This document shows, piece by piece, positions 48,046-56,923 of a stretch of 62,234 nucleotides of DNA; position 1 is the stretch's first letter; every line of letters starts with the position of its first letter. Under the pieces are notes generated by a model that searched no databases, was not told the origin of the DNA, and worked only from the letters and a program-made list of their open reading frames with translations. The position numbers and the translations under genes are program-made. Location: the NCBI GenBank assembly GCA_900758475.1, contig CAAERQ010000041.1, positions 1 to 62,234 on the forward strand. Direction: 5' to 3'. This DNA is from an uncultured Collinsella sp. Its GTDB lineage: Bacteria; Actinomycetota; Coriobacteriia; Coriobacteriales; Coriobacteriaceae.

Positions 48046-48405
48046 TTACAGCAGCGCCTCGGCCCAGGTTGCTTCCTTAAAGCCTGGAATCGCAAAGTCA
48101 TCGCCCACCAGCAGCGGACGCTTAACCAGCATGCCGTCGGTCGCCAACAGCTCGTAACATTCCTGATCCGTCATCCCCGCGTCCAGACGCGCCTTCAGGC
48201 CAAGCTCTCGATACTTCATGCCCGACGAATTAAAGAAGCGACGCACCGGCAGCCCCGAACGCGCAATCCAGGTCGCAAGCTCCCCAGCCGAAGGATTGTC
48301 TGTAACAATATCGCGATCGATGTACTCAACCCCATGCTCGTCCAACCAGGCCTTGGCCTTTTTACACGTCGAGCATTTGGGATATTCAACAAACAGTACG
48401 GTCAT
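48046..48405 (-). CDS. ArsC/Spx/MgsR-family thioredoxin-fold protein
   Basis: A 119-residue protein with the redox pair Cys11/Cys14 in PKCSTCKKA, the family KAWLDEHGVEYIDRDI beginning, and the motif LPVRRFFNSSGMKYRELGL. The conserved arginine set of true arsenate reductases is partly present (KRPLLVGDDFAIPGF). Proteins of this type act as glutaredoxin-like reductases or as Spx-type transcription regulators; no arsenic genes are nearby, so a redox role is more likely. ATG lies at the left of a GGGAAT region with AAGGGAATCCCC upstream. Confidence 0.85.
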   Translation of the reverse strand: MTVLFVEYPKCSTCKKAKAWLDEHGVEYIDRDIVTDNPSAGELATWIARSGLPVRRFFNSSGMKYRELGLKARLDAGMTDQECYELLATDGMLVKRPLLVGDDFAIPGFKEATWAEALL

Positions 48406-48527
48406 GGGGATTCCCTTCTTAGAAAAGACAAGTGTCTGGCAAACAGCGCATCGATGGCCATCTGCGACCGATGCCGATATTGTAGCCAGCGCCGACGTGC
48501 AGGCGGTCGTGGTTTTCCATCTTGAGG

Positions 48528-49103
48528 TTAACGTCTCGCATGGGCGCCAATGGGACAGGTCGCGCGCTGAACCAGCACTGACACCAGCAGCACCAGCAGC
48601 ATGGCGACAACGTAACCCGCGGCATCAAAGCCTAAGTCGATAACGTCGAAATGTCTTCCGGGAACAAAAATCTTATGCACCTGGTCCCCGACGGAGCATA
48701 CGGCGCAAAAGGCCAGGACGGGCACACACCGCAATCGGGTGAGCAACATGCGCTTATCCAAGCACACCGCCGCCGACGAGGCAAACAGCCCAACAAAGAA
48801 GAACTCTACGGTATGGGCGACACGACGGATGTTGATGCCCATCCACATGCGAACGGGGGCAATCGGATCGGGATGGGCGACGGTAGCCGCTGAGCCCGCA
48901 TCCCCAGCGGCATCTACCGCCTGGGTCTCCCCCGCAGTCTCGGGCTGCACGCTGGCGCTTTGCCCCTCCACCACGTGCGCGGTAGACTCGCTGAGCGACG
49001 ATGTCTGCTCCACGCTCTGCTCCATCAGCATCCAAATACTCGCCAGCGTCACGACAAGCAGGACAACCGATATCCATCCGACTATATGCTTCGCGCGCGC
49101 CAA
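48528..49103 (-). CDS. VanZ-family membrane protein
   Basis: A 191-residue protein with a membrane anchor at residues 8-27, an extracytoplasmic Ser/Ala/Gln-rich loop (about 28-80) and three more spans. The VanZ signature is RRVAHTVEFFFVGLF, then DQVHKIFVPGRHFDVIDLGFD. VanZ relatives confer low-level teicoplanin resistance in one case, but most are of unknown role. The large low-complexity loop after the first span is longer than usual. It is preceded by the recombinase gene on the same strand after a 111-base gap. Confidence 0.83.
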   Translation of the reverse strand: MARAKHIVGWISVVLLVVTLASIWMLMEQSVEQTSSLSESTAHVVEGQSASVQPETAGETQAVDAAGDAGSAATVAHPDPIAPVRMWMGINIRRVAHTVEFFFVGLFASSAAVCLDKRMLLTRLRCVPVLAFCAVCSVGDQVHKIFVPGRHFDVIDLGFDAAGYVVAMLLVLLVSVLVQRATCPIGAHARR

Positions 49104-49214
49104 GGGCTAACCTCCGTCTGTTATTGAGCAGCAGCGAGTGTACCCCCAAATGTCACCGTCGCCATAGCGGAATCCCAAATGTTCAAAACAAGGCGCCAGA
49201 TGGCTGCGGTGTCC

Positions 49215-49820
49215 CTACTCCGTCTCGCGCATCCAGCGATCGAAGGTCCCCACGCACACACCTAAACGCTTTGCCGCCTGACTCCGGGTAATATTGCCCG
49301 CCTCATAGATATCGCGCACTCGTTCAAATTGCGGAGGGCACGGCTTGCGGGGTCGACCAAAACGCACGCCGCGCGCCCGCGCCGCCGCGATTCCCTCCGC
49401 CTGACGACGGTGGATGTTCTCTCGTTCCACCTGCGCCACGTAACTCAACAACTGCAAAACGATATCGGCGATCAGCGTGCTGGTCACATCCGATCCGCCG
49501 CAATCTCTCGCACGCGTATCGAGCAACGGCATGTCCAGCACAACAATGGCCGCACCAAGTTCCTTGGTTATACGACGCCATTCCTCGAGTATCTCGCTGT
49601 AGTTTCGACCCAGCCGATCGATGGAAAGCACCACCAACACGTCGCCGGAAGCCAAGGTATGAAGCAGCTCCCGATACCGCGGGCGATCAAAGTCCTTACC
49701 GCTCGCACGGTCGGCAAAAACATTCGCCGCCTCCACGCCATAGGCGCTCAGCGCATCCAACTGGCGATTCAAATTTTGATCGCGCGAGCTCACCCGCGCA
49801 TACCCATATACCGTTGCCAC
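49215..49820 (-). CDS. serine recombinase (resolvase/invertase family)
   Basis: A 201-residue small serine recombinase. The nucleophile is Ser11 in GYARVSSRDQN; the core continues with FADRASGKDFDRPRY, DVLVVLSIDRLGRN and the long E-helix, and the C-terminus is a helix-turn-helix (ITRSQAAKRLGVCVGTFDRWM). It has the size of Tn3/gamma-delta resolvases or DNA invertases. No transposase, plasmid gene or invertible promoter is seen next to it, so its target is unknown. GTG at 49820 with GGGGA upstream is preferred over the TTG ten codons earlier, which overlaps a palindromic repeat. Confidence 0.85.
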   Translation of the reverse strand: MATVYGYARVSSRDQNLNRQLDALSAYGVEAANVFADRASGKDFDRPRYRELLHTLASGDVLVVLSIDRLGRNYSEILEEWRRITKELGAAIVVLDMPLLDTRARDCGGSDVTSTLIADIVLQLLSYVAQVERENIHRRQAEGIAAARARGVRFGRPRKPCPPQFERVRDIYEAGNITRSQAAKRLGVCVGTFDRWMRETE

Positions 49821-49841
49821 AACATCCCCGCTTTCTCGTAA

Positions 49842-49876
49842 ACCTGCCAAAAAGGGACAGGTTTGTTTTGGTAGGT
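49842..49876. repeat. palindrome ACCTGCCAAAA / TTTTGGTAGGT (family E), copy 1
   Basis: Eleven-base arms around AGGGACAGGTTTG, immediately upstream of the serine recombinase start. A second copy is at 62070-62100. Confidence 0.75.
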
Positions 49877-49940
49877 CCTATCTCCCAAAAGCATATGAAG
49901 AAGCTGCCGAGATCATGGCAGGGCAATTAAGAGACACGCA

Positions 49941-49969
49941 AAGAGGGCGGCCCCGAAAGACCGCCCTCT
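49941..49969 (-). terminator. terminator of the RNase R gene
   Basis: AGAGGGCGG ccccgaaaga CCGCCCTCT, a nine-pair stem 30 bases past the stop; only a short T-tract follows (TTTG). Confidence 0.75.
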
Positions 49970-49998
49970 ACGCTTTGTCGATACTCACTGCGTGCCGG

Positions 49999-52134
49999 TT
50001 AATGAATGAGCTTAAAGTCCAAATGTCCGCGAGTAGTGTTGACGCGCGAGACCTCGATAATCACGCGCTGTCCCAACTCAAAACGACGCCCCGTGTCGAC
50101 ACCCGTCAACGTGAGCGCGTCCTCGTCAAACTCAAACCACTCGTTACCCAGGCTCTTAATGGAAACCAGCCCCTCAACCTGCGTCAAATCGAGACGCACG
50201 AATAATCCCATGTTGCTGACCCACGAGACCGTTCCGGCATAGCGCTCGCCCAGGCGGTCCTCGTAGTACTGCGCAATCTTGATTTTTTGCGTCGCATGGC
50301 TGGCAGCGTCGGCCGCACGCTCGGCGTCGCTGCACGCGCGGCAGATTTGCGGCAGGATGCGCGGAAGCGACTCTCTGCCTTTTCCGATCAACCTCGGCGT
50401 ACGCACTAAGGCGTCTTTTCCGCCCAGCTGCTCGTATGCCAGCTGCAGCTTGAGCACGCGATGCACCACCAGATCGGGATAACGGCGAATGGGGCTTGTA
50501 AAGTGGCAGTAGCACGGCGCGGCGAGCGCAAAGTGACCCTCGTTGCGCGGCTTGTACAACGCACGCTGCATGCTGCGCAAAAGAAGCGTGTTGACGAGCG
50601 GCGCGTTAGCCGTGCCGGCAGCGGCATCAACCGTCGCCTGTAACTCGTCGGGATTTCCCAGAGCAATGCCCGCCGCGCGGCGATCATCGATGATACCGAG
50701 CTGCGCCAGCGCCACAGCAGCACCGTGCAGACTGTCGGGACTGGGGTCATCGTGCACGCGATAGCATGCCTCGATATCGCGGTCGGCCAGCCACTCGGCA
50801 ACGCACTCGTTAGCCAGCAGCATTGCCTCCTCAATAAGCGAGGTTGCGCAGGAACGCTCGCGTGCCACGATCTGCACGGGCACGCCGCCCTCGTCCAGCA
50901 GCGCGCGGATCTCTGCCGTGTCAAAGTCGACCGAGCCACGTGCGCGACGTATGCGACGCCGAAGCTCCGCGAGTTCGTTTGCGGCGACCAGGAAATCGGC
51001 CAGGTCAACGTTATAGCCGCGGGCAGTGTCCTCGCACGCAAGCCCGCGCTCAAGCGCTTTCTCGCGCGAGGCTTCAGCCGCAGCGACATCCTCCGCAGCG
51101 CCCTCCAACACGGAATACTCAACAGCGCCGGCGCGCACCAGCAGCGTCTCGGCGCCGTCGTAGTCCATACGCACACGCGAACGAATCACACTGGGATAGG
51201 GATCGTAATGGCGCACACGGCCCTGCGCGTCGAGCTCGATGTCGACGGTAAACGCCAGGCGATCCTCATCGGGGCGCAGGGAACACAAGTCATTAGACAG
51301 GCGCTCGGGCAGCATGGGGAGCACACGGTCGGCAAGGTAGACCGACGTCGTGCGATGGCGGGCCTCCAGGTCGATATGCCCATCCCAGGCAACATAATGC
51401 GAAACATCGGCAATATGCACGCCCAGCTTATAGCCACCCTCGGGCGTGCGCTCGAGCGAGATGGCATCGTCAAAGTCGCGCGCATCAACCGGGTCGATGG
51501 TGATGACAAAGCGATCGCGCAGGTCACGACGAAGCGGGTCTTTAAGCGCTGCAGTCACATCGAGCGAAAGCGCCTCTGCCTCTGCCAGCGCCGCCTCGGG
51601 ATAGCTGTCGGTATAGCCATAGCGTGCCATAACGTATTGGACGCCCAGATCGGGCGCATCGTCACCGCCGATGCGGCGCTCAAGAGTCACCGTTCCCGAC
51701 TCCAAGCGCGTCGGGTAGGTCAATATGCGCGCGACGACGACATCGCCAGGGCGCACGCCCAGGCGCTCCGCCGAAGTGTCCTCGGGCAAAATAAAGAAGT
51801 CAGCCTTCAGGCGCGAATCGAGCGGCTCGATCACGCCAAGCGGGCCGACCATCTGATACGTACCCACCACGCTGATGGCGGCACGTTCGACGACGCCTTC
51901 AATCACGGCGCGACGTTCACCATGCGGGCTGTTCTTAATGCTCACGGCAACGGTATCGCCATCCATGATCTCGCGCTTGCCGCGGCCCATGACCTTGTAG
52001 TCGCCGTTCTCGGTTATGACATAGGCACTGTGCTCATGGAGCTGCACGCGGCCAGTCAGGCTCGGACGACGCTCGCTGCGCACCGGCCCACGCTTATTGC
52101 GAGCTCCACGCTTATGCTTGTTATTGCGCCCCAT
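49999..52134 (-). CDS. rnr: ribonuclease R (RNB family)
   Basis: A 711-residue 3'-5' exoribonuclease that digests structured RNA and takes part in rRNA quality control and tmRNA-mediated decay. Cold-shock domains occupy the first 200 residues; the RNB catalytic site TIDPVDARDFDDAISL has the four aspartates; HYVAWDGHIDLEARHR and HFTSPIRRYPDLVVHR are also present; an S1 domain ends the protein. The extreme N-terminus is basic (NNKHKRGARNKRG). AAGGAGG lies before ATG. Shorter than E. coli RNase R (813), as in many Actinomycetota. It ends at a hairpin; the repeat at 52185 lies just upstream. Confidence 0.94.
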   Translation of the reverse strand: MGRNNKHKRGARNKRGPVRSERRPSLTGRVQLHEHSAYVITENGDYKVMGRGKREIMDGDTVAVSIKNSPHGERRAVIEGVVERAAISVVGTYQMVGPLGVIEPLDSRLKADFFILPEDTSAERLGVRPGDVVVARILTYPTRLESGTVTLERRIGGDDAPDLGVQYVMARYGYTDSYPEAALAEAEALSLDVTAALKDPLRRDLRDRFVITIDPVDARDFDDAISLERTPEGGYKLGVHIADVSHYVAWDGHIDLEARHRTTSVYLADRVLPMLPERLSNDLCSLRPDEDRLAFTVDIELDAQGRVRHYDPYPSVIRSRVRMDYDGAETLLVRAGAVEYSVLEGAAEDVAAAEASREKALERGLACEDTARGYNVDLADFLVAANELAELRRRIRRARGSVDFDTAEIRALLDEGGVPVQIVARERSCATSLIEEAMLLANECVAEWLADRDIEACYRVHDDPSPDSLHGAAVALAQLGIIDDRRAAGIALGNPDELQATVDAAAGTANAPLVNTLLLRSMQRALYKPRNEGHFALAAPCYCHFTSPIRRYPDLVVHRVLKLQLAYEQLGGKDALVRTPRLIGKGRESLPRILPQICRACSDAERAADAASHATQKIKIAQYYEDRLGERYAGTVSWVSNMGLFVRLDLTQVEGLVSIKSLGNEWFEFDEDALTLTGVDTGRRFELGQRVIIEVSRVNTTRGHLDFKLIH

Positions 52135-52184
52135 GGCGCCTCCTTACTATCGATAGCCGTTTACACCCCAAGAGTCTACCCAAA

Positions 52185-52270
52185 TGATCCCTAGGGGACG
52201 GCAGGATTGCGGATCACTCGAATCGACCGACCCCCTAAGTGATCCGTTTTCCTCCGTCCCCAAGGGATCA
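52185..52270. repeat. 86-bp palindrome, full family C element
   Basis: Left arm 52185-52218 and right arm 52238-52270 (ending CGTCCCCAAGGGATCA) pair along about 33 bases with one indel and a few mismatches, around a 19-base centre. Single arms of the same sequence occur at 20106, 20503 and 44668. It overlaps the region between rnr and the ftsX terminator. Confidence 0.88.
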
Positions 52271-52303
52271 AAAAACGGGCCGTCCCAAAAGGAACGACCC
52301 GTT
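52270..52303 (-). terminator. intrinsic terminator of ftsEX
   Basis: Minus strand AACGGGTCGTT ccttttg GGACGGCCCGTT then TTTTGATC, 25 bases past the ftsX stop and abutting the family C palindrome. Confidence 0.85.
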
Positions 52304-52327
52304 GGAAGGAACGAATTCCAAGCATGC

Positions 52328-53248
52328 CTACACGCGCAGGTAGCGGCGCATGGCGATGGCAGAACCAAAGAGACCGATAATGACGCCGACAAGAATCAGC
52401 GCGGCGTAGGTCACCAGGTAGTACTGCATCGGCAGCGCAAACGACATCCAGCCGACACTCTCCTGCAGGCGAGGAACCATCAGATTGCGCAGCAGCTCCA
52501 AAACACCGATGGAAAGCAGCGAGCCCAGAATGGCCTGCAGCACACCCTCGGTAATGAACGGTCCGCGGATGAAGCCGTTGCTGGCGCCCACCAGGCGCAT
52601 AATCGCAATCTCGCGACGACGCGCCGTAATGGACAGGCGAATCGTGTTGTTGATAAAGATGAACGCGATAAAGGTCAGCAGACCGACGAGCACCACGGCG
52701 GCGATACGGATGTAGTTGGTCACCTGGAACAGGCGGCTCACTTCCTCCTGGCCATACAGCACGCTCGCGTTGACGTCGCCGTCGTCCGCGATCTTTTGGA
52801 AGTCGGCGTTCTTCTTGAGCTTCTTGGCCGTGCTCTCGACCTGAGACGGATCGTCCATCTCGATCGCAAACGAGGCGGGCAGCGGGTTCTGGCCGTCGAG
52901 CGCGCTCATGGTGGCGTCGGCGTTGCCCGACATCTTGCTCGTGTACTCGGCCAGCGCGTCGTCCTTGTCCTTATAGGTCACGGACTTGACGTTGCTCCAC
53001 GTCTTGAGCTCGGCCTCAAAGGCCTGGACGTCTGCCTGATCGGCGTCATCGCTAATAAAGGCGTTGATGACAACCTGATCCTCGACGGTGCCGATCACGG
53101 AGTTCAGCATCGCGGAACCCATAATGAACAGGCCGATGATAAACAGCGAAAGGAAAATCGTGATGACGGCGCCGAGCGAGGTGGTCCAGTTACGGAAGAA
53201 GTGGCTGATAGCCTCTTTGAGCGAATAGCCCACGTTAGTTGGTGCCAT
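52328..53248 (-). CDS. ftsX: cell division protein FtsX
   Basis: A 306-residue membrane protein with four spans: one near the N-terminus (SLGAVITIFLSLFIIGLF), an extracytoplasmic domain of about 150 residues, then three spans near residues 180-305. In Actinomycetota FtsEX activates the NlpC/P60 hydrolase RipC at the septum; the extracellular domain does the contacting. The start overlaps the end of ftsE by 14 bases with GGAGG inside ftsE, so translation is coupled. Confidence 0.94.
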   Translation of the reverse strand: MAPTNVGYSLKEAISHFFRNWTTSLGAVITIFLSLFIIGLFIMGSAMLNSVIGTVEDQVVINAFISDDADQADVQAFEAELKTWSNVKSVTYKDKDDALAEYTSKMSGNADATMSALDGQNPLPASFAIEMDDPSQVESTAKKLKKNADFQKIADDGDVNASVLYGQEEVSRLFQVTNYIRIAAVVLVGLLTFIAFIFINNTIRLSITARRREIAIMRLVGASNGFIRGPFITEGVLQAILGSLLSIGVLELLRNLMVPRLQESVGWMSFALPMQYYLVTYAALILVGVIIGLFGSAIAMRRYLRV

Positions 53249-54455
53249 AGTTGCCGTAACCTCCCCTCTCCTGGTCGCGAATTACGTGGCCGCCCTCGAG
53301 GGCGATCACGCGACGGTGCATGCTATCGACCATCTCGCGGTCGTGCGTGGCAACGATCACGGTGGTGCCGGTACGGTTAATGCGCTCGAGCAGCTTCATA
53401 ATGCCCAGCGAAATCGCCGGGTCGAGGTTGCCCGTGGGCTCGTCGCAGATAAGCAGCGGCGGACGGTTGACCATAGCGCGGGCAACGGCGACACGCTGCT
53501 GCTCGCCACCGGACAGCTGATCGGGCAGAGAGTCCATCTGATCGGCCAGGCCGACCAGGCGAAGCACCTCGGGCACCTGGCTGCGAATGACGCCCTTGGG
53601 CTTGCCGATGCACTGCAGGGCAAACGCCACGTTTTCGTAGGCGGTCTTCTGCGGCAGGAGCTTAAAGTCCTGGAACACGGCACCAATCTGGCGACGCAAG
53701 AACGGAACCTTACGGTTCTTGATCTTCATGAGGTCCTGGCCAGCGACCAAAATGCGACCGCTCGTCGGCTTGACGTCGCGGTTGAGCGTCGACAGCAGCG
53801 TGGTCTTACCCGAGCCGGAGTGACCGACCAAGAAGACGAACTCGCCAGGATAGATCTCGATGTTGATGTCGTCGAGCGCGGGCTTGTTGGGCTGTGCCGG
53901 GTAGATCTTGGTGACGTGCTCCATGAGGATGACGGGCTCGACACCGGCCTGCTTGGCCATCTTCTTGCGGCTGGCCTGCGGATCGATGGGCGCAAACACC
54001 GACGTAAAGTCGGGGTTGTTGAGCGCATTGTCGAGGCTTGCGACCTCGGCGGCCTGATCGCTCTCGACTACGGGAGCCGCGGGCTGCGTAGGATCGGGAA
54101 TACCGGCAAAAAGGCCGGACTGCGCAGGCTGTGGCGCCGGAGTCGCAGGAGCCATGGGATCGGGAATACCGGCCATGACGGGTTGCGACGCAACAACGTC
54201 CGCCTGGGGCTGGTCCACGCGAGCGGTCACCTTCTGCACGGGCTCAAAACCCGCGGCCTCGGAAAGCTCGACATCATTGGTGGGATTGTAGGCAAAGGGA
54301 TCTGATGCCGGCTGTGCCTGATCTGCCGGCTGTGCAGGGATCGGGCTAAACAGCTGATCCTCTGAATCCGGGGCGGCGAAACGAGTGCCCACGGCGCCTG
54401 GCTGCGTCTTGGGGGCGTCATCGCCCGCACCGGAGGTACGGAAGTGGTTACCCAC
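53235..54455 (-). CDS. ftsE: cell division ATPase FtsE with a 170-residue disordered N-terminal extension
   Basis: A 406-residue protein whose C-terminal part (from about 173) is a normal FtsE ATPase: GHSGSGKT (211-218), QDFKLLPQKT, LSGGEQQRVAVARA, LLICDEPTGNLDP. Family members have about 225 residues. Residues 1-172 are Pro/Ala/Gln/Asp-rich, include the repeated phrase AGIPDP (96-101 and 117-122), and show no fold. The GTG start at 54455 has AAGGAG six bases upstream, so the extension is very likely translated. An internal start near Met166 is the only alternative. Upstream is a 448-base gap with a triply nested palindrome. Confidence 0.92.
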   Translation of the reverse strand: MGNHFRTSGAGDDAPKTQPGAVGTRFAAPDSEDQLFSPIPAQPADQAQPASDPFAYNPTNDVELSEAAGFEPVQKVTARVDQPQADVVASQPVMAGIPDPMAPATPAPQPAQSGLFAGIPDPTQPAAPVVESDQAAEVASLDNALNNPDFTSVFAPIDPQASRKKMAKQAGVEPVILMEHVTKIYPAQPNKPALDDINIEIYPGEFVFLVGHSGSGKTTLLSTLNRDVKPTSGRILVAGQDLMKIKNRKVPFLRRQIGAVFQDFKLLPQKTAYENVAFALQCIGKPKGVIRSQVPEVLRLVGLADQMDSLPDQLSGGEQQRVAVARAMVNRPPLLICDEPTGNLDPAISLGIMKLLERINRTGTTVIVATHDREMVDSMHRRVIALEGGHVIRDQERGGYGNYGTN

Positions 54456-54506
54456 TGGTGCTCCTTATCGTCGTGCGTTTAAACTACATGAGCGCTTTGT
54501 ATTTTA

Positions 54507-54525
54507 GCAGCATTAGCTTTGCTGC
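54507..54525. promoter_or_regulatory. dyad GCAGCA / TGCTGC in the ftsE promoter region
   Basis: Six-base arms around seven bases, directly upstream of TAAAAT (minus strand, about 54506-54501), a candidate -10 box about 45 bases before the ftsE start. No clear -35 was found. Confidence 0.35.
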
Positions 54526-54557
54526 ACATAAGAAGCATGGCGGGGTTTGGTCTCACC

Positions 54558-54680
54558 GGCCGGGCGCAGGGTTACCTCCCAAATCGTCCTCGGACATGTC
54601 GGAGCTCCCGCTGCGCACTACGTGCGGCGGGAGCTCCTCCGTCCTGCGGAAAGATTTGGGAGGTAACCCTGCGCCCGGCC
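54558..54680. repeat. 123-bp triply nested palindrome
   Basis: Outer arms of 28 bases (54558-54585 and 54653-54680) are perfectly complementary; they begin GGCCGGGCGCAGGGTTACCT. Inside, GGAGCTCCCGC (54601-54611) pairs with GCGGGAGCTCC (54627-54637), and CGCAC/GTGCG closes the centre. Single copy in this window. The remaining part of the 448-base gap up to 54820 shows no gene but has GC-rich dyads (CTTCC cgga GGAAG). Confidence 0.92.
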
Positions 54681-54820
54681 TGCGGCTACTAAGGAGTCGC
54701 CGCGTTTATCTTGGGGTGCTGCATATACAAAGTTGGGAGGGCTGAGTTGCACTTTGCTGATATGGGCCCACTTCCCGGAGGAAGCCCTTGCTTGGTGCGG
54801 GCCTGATTTATTTGTTGCCG

Positions 54821-54856
54821 AAAAAACAGGGGCGCCCTCTTTGGGGACACCCCTGT
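54821..54856 (-). terminator. terminator of the transketolase operon
   Basis: Minus strand AACAGGGG ... CCCCTGTT then TTTTCGG, about 50 bases past the stop. Confidence 0.85.
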
Positions 54857-54903
54857 TCTGGCTTGTATGCGGTTGTTGAGGCGATACTTTGCCTCGTCTT
54901 GCC

Positions 54904-55845
54904 TTATGCCAAGAACTCCTTGGTGGTCGCCACGATGTTGGCGGCGTCCAGGCCGTACTTGTGCAGGAGCTCGGCGCCCGGGCCGGACTCGCCGAACGTG
55001 TCGTTGACGCCGATCTTCTTGAGCGGCGTCGGGCACTGCTCGCACAGGACGTCGGCAACGGCGCTGCCCAGGCCGCCGATCACGGAGTGCTCCTCGACGG
55101 TCACGACGTGGCCGGTCTTGGTGGCGCTCTTGACAATCAGGTCGGCATCGATGGGCTTGATGGTGTGCATGTTGATGACCTCGGCATCGATGCCCTCGGC
55201 AGCAAGCTGCTCAGCGGCCTCGAGGGCCTCGCCGACCATCAGGCCGCAGGCGATGATGGTAACGTCGGTGCCCTCGCGCATGACGATGCCCTTGCCTACC
55301 TCGAACTTGTAGGTCTCGGGGTCGTTGATGACCGGCGAGGCCAGGCGGGCAAAGCGCATGTACACGGGACCGTCGCACTCGTAGGCGGCGCGCGTCACGG
55401 CGCGGGCCTCGACGTCATCGGCGGGAACGATGACGGTCATGCCGGGAATGACGCGCATCAGGGCGATATCCTCGCAGCACTGGTGCGTGGCGCCGTCCTC
55501 GCCCACCGAGATACCGGCGTGCGTGGCGCCGATCTTGACGTTGAGATGCGGGTAGCCGATGGAGTTGCGGACCTGCTCAAAGGCGCGACCGGCGGCGAAC
55601 ATGGCAAAGGTGCTCGCAAAGGCAACGCGACCGGTGGTTGCGATACCGGCGGCAACACCCATCAGGTTGCTCTCGGCAATGCCCACATCGAAGAAGCGGT
55701 CGGGGCAGGCGGCCTTAAACTTGCCGGTCTGCGTGGCGGCGGCCAGGTCGGCGTCGAGGACCACAAAGTCATCGTGCTCGTTGGCGAGCTCGACGAGGGC
55801 CTCGCCGTAGCTTACGCGCGTGGCGATTTTCTTGACGTCTGCCAT
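54904..55845 (-). CDS. transketolase, C-terminal (pyrimidine-binding) subunit
   Basis: A 313-residue half of a split transketolase: pyrimidine-binding domain (EHDDFVVLDADLAAATQTGKF, GIAESNLMGVAAGIA) and the C-terminal transketolase domain (HSVIGGLGSAVADVL). Together with the upstream subunit it interconverts pentose, triose and hexose phosphates. ATG at 55845 lies just past the stop of the N-terminal subunit, with GGAGAGGAG upstream, so the halves are coupled. The closest alternatives are the DXS or pyruvate dehydrogenase beta families, but the motif order fits split transketolase. Confidence 0.92.
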   Translation of the reverse strand: MADVKKIATRVSYGEALVELANEHDDFVVLDADLAAATQTGKFKAACPDRFFDVGIAESNLMGVAAGIATTGRVAFASTFAMFAAGRAFEQVRNSIGYPHLNVKIGATHAGISVGEDGATHQCCEDIALMRVIPGMTVIVPADDVEARAVTRAAYECDGPVYMRFARLASPVINDPETYKFEVGKGIVMREGTDVTIIACGLMVGEALEAAEQLAAEGIDAEVINMHTIKPIDADLIVKSATKTGHVVTVEEHSVIGGLGSAVADVLCEQCPTPLKKIGVNDTFGESGPGAELLHKYGLDAANIVATTKEFLA

Positions 55846-55846
55846 C

Positions 55847-56677
55847 CTAGAGCTCCTCTCCGGCGGCCGTGAGCTCTGCCATGGCCTGCTCAAACTGTTC
55901 ATCGTTGGGGGCCTTACCGTGCCAACCCACCTGGTTCTCCATAAAGGAGACGCCCTTGCCCTTCATGGTCTCGGCGATAATGGCGGTCGGCTGACCCTTG
56001 GTAGCGCGAGCCTCGGCAAAGGCGGCGCGGATCTGGTCGAAATCGTTGCCGTCGGCAAGCTCCACCACGTGGAACTTAAAGGCACGGAACTTGTCGGCGA
56101 GCGGCATGGGGTCGTTGACCTCCTCGACGGGGCCGTCGATCTGCAGGCCGTTGTGGTCGACGATCACGCAGAGGTTATCGAGCTGCTGGTTGCCGGCAAA
56201 CATGGCGGCCTCCCAGACCTGGCCCTCCTCGCTCTCGCCATCGCCCAGCAGGGCGTACGTGCGGTAAGTATCGCCCCAGTGCTTAGCGGCAACCGCCATG
56301 CCCACGGCGGCGGAGATGCCCTGGCCGAGCGAACCGGTGGACATGTCGACGCCCGGGGTGTCGTTCATGTTGGGGTGACCCTGCAGGTGACTGCCGATGT
56401 GGCGCAGCGTCTCGAGATCCTCCTTGGGGAAGAATCCGCGCTCGGCAAGCACGGCGTACAGACCAGGCGCGCAGTGACCCTTGGAAAGCACGAAGCGATC
56501 GCGATCGGCCTTGCGGGGATCGGCCGGGTCGACGTTCATTTCCTCAAAGTACAGATAGGTCATGATGTCGGCAGCGCCGAGCGAACCGCCCGGATGGCCG
56601 GACTTGGCAGCGTGCACGCCGGTGACGATGCCCTTCCTTACCTCGTTGGCAACCTTTTTGAGCTCTTCGTCGCTCAT
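55847..56677 (-). CDS. transketolase, N-terminal (ThDP-binding) subunit
   Basis: A 276-residue subunit with the thiamine diphosphate motif GDGESEEGQVWEAAMFAGN and VDHNGLQIDG, preceded by GHPGGSLGAADIMTYLYF and VLSKGHCAPGLYAVLAE. It is the first gene of the pair, which is common in Firmicutes, Archaea and Coriobacteriia. GAAAGGAAGG precedes the ATG. The 246-base upstream gap separates it from yitT. Confidence 0.93.
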   Translation of the reverse strand: MSDEELKKVANEVRKGIVTGVHAAKSGHPGGSLGAADIMTYLYFEEMNVDPADPRKADRDRFVLSKGHCAPGLYAVLAERGFFPKEDLETLRHIGSHLQGHPNMNDTPGVDMSTGSLGQGISAAVGMAVAAKHWGDTYRTYALLGDGESEEGQVWEAAMFAGNQQLDNLCVIVDHNGLQIDGPVEEVNDPMPLADKFRAFKFHVVELADGNDFDQIRAAFAEARATKGQPTAIIAETMKGKGVSFMENQVGWHGKAPNDEQFEQAMAELTAAGEEL

Positions 56678-56923
56678 TGTGCCTTCCTTTCATCCTCATT
56701 AGACAAAATGCGCACGGCACCGAAGGTAATCCCAACACAGCCGCAATGCACGTACGTCATTCATTATGCTGGAAACTGATGGCTTTACCAGAGTTTTTAT
56801 CATTATTTGAACAATTTAGCAGGCAGAACCGCTGATGAAACGGTTTATCAATGTGAACGTCTTTTGGATGCGGTGGCTGCCTCTCGCCCCGGCACAAAAA
56901 TGATCCGCAAACCGAAATTCAGC

